This document shows positions 61,600-64,000 of a DNA stretch of 64,000 nucleotides, one piece after another; position 1 is the stretch's first letter, and each line of letters starts with the position of its first letter. The translations under genes were made by a program, and so were the position numbers. Below the pieces are notes generated by a model that saw only the letters and a program-made list of their open reading frames with translations, was not told where the DNA came from and made no database searches. This DNA comes from Macrotrachela quadricornifera (Eukaryota > Rotifera > Eurotatoria > Philodinida > Philodinidae), in assembly GCA_022393335.1 (NCBI GenBank), contig JAJEKB010021279.1, positions 1,357,960-1,421,959 of the forward strand. Reading direction: 5' to 3'.

Positions 61600-64000
61600 T
61601 TGATTAGTTAACGAAAAACAAATATATAATCGATAATTATATTAAAAAAGTATGATATAAACAAATCATTATATACCCTAGTTATTAAACAAATCATCCA
61701 TGATGATTTTTTTTTTCTTATATGTTTACCTTTATAATATAAAATATTTATGAATGAGAAGAAAAAACAAAATATGATTATACACAACCTTGAAATATTA
61801 ATGTCGACCTTAATTTGATAAATTCAATGAATCGAAACGCATATTTATCATACTTTAATAAACATTTTGTTGTTTTCTTTCTATGTACTTGTCATATTAA
61901 TCATTAATCAAGGTATTATATTTTCGATAATACATTAAAATGAAAATTCAAAAATAGATCGATTTAATATTGAAAATAAAATACAAAAATGCTTATTTAA
62001 AATTTTTTAAAGAATAAATTAATCCAATAAAATAAATAAATTTTTTCTACCAATTATAATGATGATTATTTAATCCTATATTGATAAAGTTAATAAGTAC
62101 CCAAAATATCAGGATGTGAACTGGCATTGTCCAGACTCAAAGAGTTGATCAAATAAAAATCATTTACCAAAAGTAACAAAAAAAAATAAATAACAATAGA
62201 GATATTAATATACGATGATTTCACTAAAACTCAAAATATTATTAAAAAAATTATTAGCAAATACAACAATTTGCTCTTAATTAAGAAATGAGACCCTCAC
62301 TCTCACCCCCTTAAAAGTAATTTATTTCAGTCTGTTCGTATTGAAAATTAATAACAAAAAGTATCAATTAAAATTCTATATAAACGTGAAAGAGTATCGA
62401 ACGTTTTTTTTCGATTTATTATAACACTTAGAAAATTATTTTTGAAAAGTTTTTACTTCGTACAAAAAATACAATTCTGATTTTTTTTACACATATACAT
62501 TTGCCTATACCTTATGATCGAAAAAAAAATAAATCGGAATTATAAAATATTATACAATACCGTTATATTACTTGTGTTATTCTACGAATCGTAACTTATT
62601 TCGTAACCATGATTAAAATAGAATAAAAACTTGCTTGAGATTTTGTAGATATTTATTTTTTTATTGAGGACACTTTATGATACTTTTTTGGTGAATACTT
62701 CTGTTAACACTTCCTGCTTTTTGTACAAACCTAGTCTAATGGAAAAAGAAAAAAACAGTATTCTTCAATAATCACAAAAAATGACAGGAAAAAGCGCTGC
62801 AGAAGAAATGAATCTGATATAAAATCAGGCAATTTTCTTAGTCTATCAAGGATATATGTTTTGTATTATGGTTTCAATTCGATACAATACATTTTTACCA
62901 AACCGTGAACAATGAAAAGTTAACAACTAATGATAGATTTGCAGGTGGAAAAAGATCAAACAATTGCTTGACTAGTTCGAAACCATAATTGAATCGATAG
63001 TAATAATGAAAAATATATTCACAGAGATCATATTCATTTGTAAAGCTACTATTTCTATAATCTTCGTTTCATTGAAGAATGTCATATTAAAAAAGAAAAC
63101 AAATTCATACTTACTTGATCATTTGGTAATATAACTGTGAACAGCATTTGTTTAAAACAAGCTTTCCCTTCATGTTGAAAAGTAGATTAATGTTATTTAG
63201 TAATATCTTATCTAGTGATAGATATTAAAATATCTCACTTTTAACGCATAATGAGTTAAATGAGTATTAGAAAGCATATTTTGTTTTATGAACATGATAT
63301 AAACACAGAATACTATTCAATACTATCTAATCATCCGAATTTTGGGAATATATAGAAGAAATTTCAAGATAATAAAAGTACAAGATTGTGATTAATATCT
63401 TCTTTTATTTAAAATAATAAATATTCGAACACAAAATATTTTAAATGAACTGTCTAAATCATTCAGATAAACAATGTATGTTCTTTGATTAATAATGTGA
63501 ATTATTTTAATACTGACAAACTGGAATTTTCAGTACGCGAACGTTCATCATGAAAAATCACACTATGACAGTCTTAGTGTTGGTAGATACAGGTGAGGTA
63601 ATAAACGTAAATATGGATGTGGACGTCGTTGTGGTTGAAGCCATAGATGGGAATAAGGTGTTTGTGTAGGCTCAGTGGCGGTCTGAGTGTAAGTATCGAC
63701 GAAAATGAGTTATAAATACACTTCACGGACCCATACATTGAGAAGGATGTCTAGTGGCAGGCTAACACGCATCTGGCACCTGCAGCCACACTATTACCTA
63801 TACCAAGAGTCTTACAGTGTGTTTTTCATGATGGATGTTCGCATGCTGACTATTCCTAGTGCTGAACTTTCCCATGCTGAAAATCCACGAACCCTTGATA
63901 CATATTATCTTACATCTACATTTAAAACACTAAGAATAATTAAAATATATTTATGCAAATCTTTAGAAAATAAAGTAACTTGATATCAACCACATCATAG
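61600..64000. other. Intergenic AT-rich DNA to the window end
   Basis: No convincing exon. 63575-63680 on the minus strand reads as a Pro/Leu/Arg-rich frame (LWLQPQRRPHPYLRLLPH) without start or splice context. A plus-strand frame at 63705-63983 lacks family features. Either could be the edge of something continuing beyond the window. Confidence 0.4.

Noticed and set aside
63705..63983. 92-codon plus-strand frame near the window end
   Set aside because: Mixed composition without domain features; overlaps a Pro/Leu/Arg-rich minus-strand frame, neither with start context.
1..64000. tRNA or rRNA genes
   Set aside because: No cloverleaf with a GGTTCGAATC-type loop and no rRNA-like conserved block was noticed by eye; a tRNAscan or Rfam run would be decisive.

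Overview
The window is strongly AT-rich animal nuclear DNA: short (about 50-100 bp) AT-rich introns, GT-AG splice sites, single-gene transcription units on both strands, and metazoan genes such as Mediator subunit 13, a TNFAIP8 relative, LRRC61, TCAF and PIG3-type quinone oxidoreductase. Gene style, intron size and the abundance of small foldback elements suggest a bdelloid rotifer such as Rotaria. That organism call is inference; metazoan is secure. I built the gene models by hand from splice sites, reading-frame continuity and family similarity remembered from training. No search was run.

Layout: 1.2-2.6 kb holds a secreted NHL-propeller gene (-). 4.0-5.6 kb holds a convergent pair, an EF-hand gene (+) and a TNFAIP8-like gene (-), with abutting poly(A) signals. 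8.2-11.9 kb is a decaying stretch: an unrecognised four-exon gene with one homopolymer frameshift, an APMAP/strictosidine-synthase-like pseudogene fragment, and a small secreted ORF with another frameshift. 12.9-22.4 kb is a complete 20-exon MED13 gene (-). 22.9-26.0 kb is a multipass membrane protein with a 1.9 kb intron carrying inverted-repeat elements. 28.1-29.4 kb is an intronless claudin-like tetraspan gene.

29.7-33.6 kb (-) holds LRRC61, a small protein ending in a CaaX prenylation box, and a rhodopsin-type GPCR; a decayed GPCR copy lies upstream at 35.5-36.1 kb. 37.0-41.6 kb is repeat-rich with one orphan 3' exon. 41.6-43.1 kb is the PIG3-like oxidoreductase (-). 43.1-48.9 kb is a mobile-element graveyard: a row of short hairpins, a palindromic element with a 10-bp flanking direct repeat, a tandem/inverted array whose centre is a 400-N assembly gap, another near-perfect palindrome, and the second copy of a small element also seen at 37.0 kb. 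48.9-55.7 kb holds an alpha-1,3-fucosyltransferase, a WD40 protein and a type I membrane LRR-like protein (all -). 56.4-59.1 kb holds a likely neuropeptide precursor (TATA box, signal peptide, KKR...GRRR cleavage and amidation pattern) and a TTC23-like TPR gene (both +). 59.2-61.6 kb is a TCAF/M60-like gene (-) that keeps an intact HExxH zinc motif.

There is no operon, phage, CRISPR or bacterial signature. The most promising new biology is the candidate amidated neuropeptide, the CaaX protein, and the family of small palindromic elements, one of which breaks the assembly.
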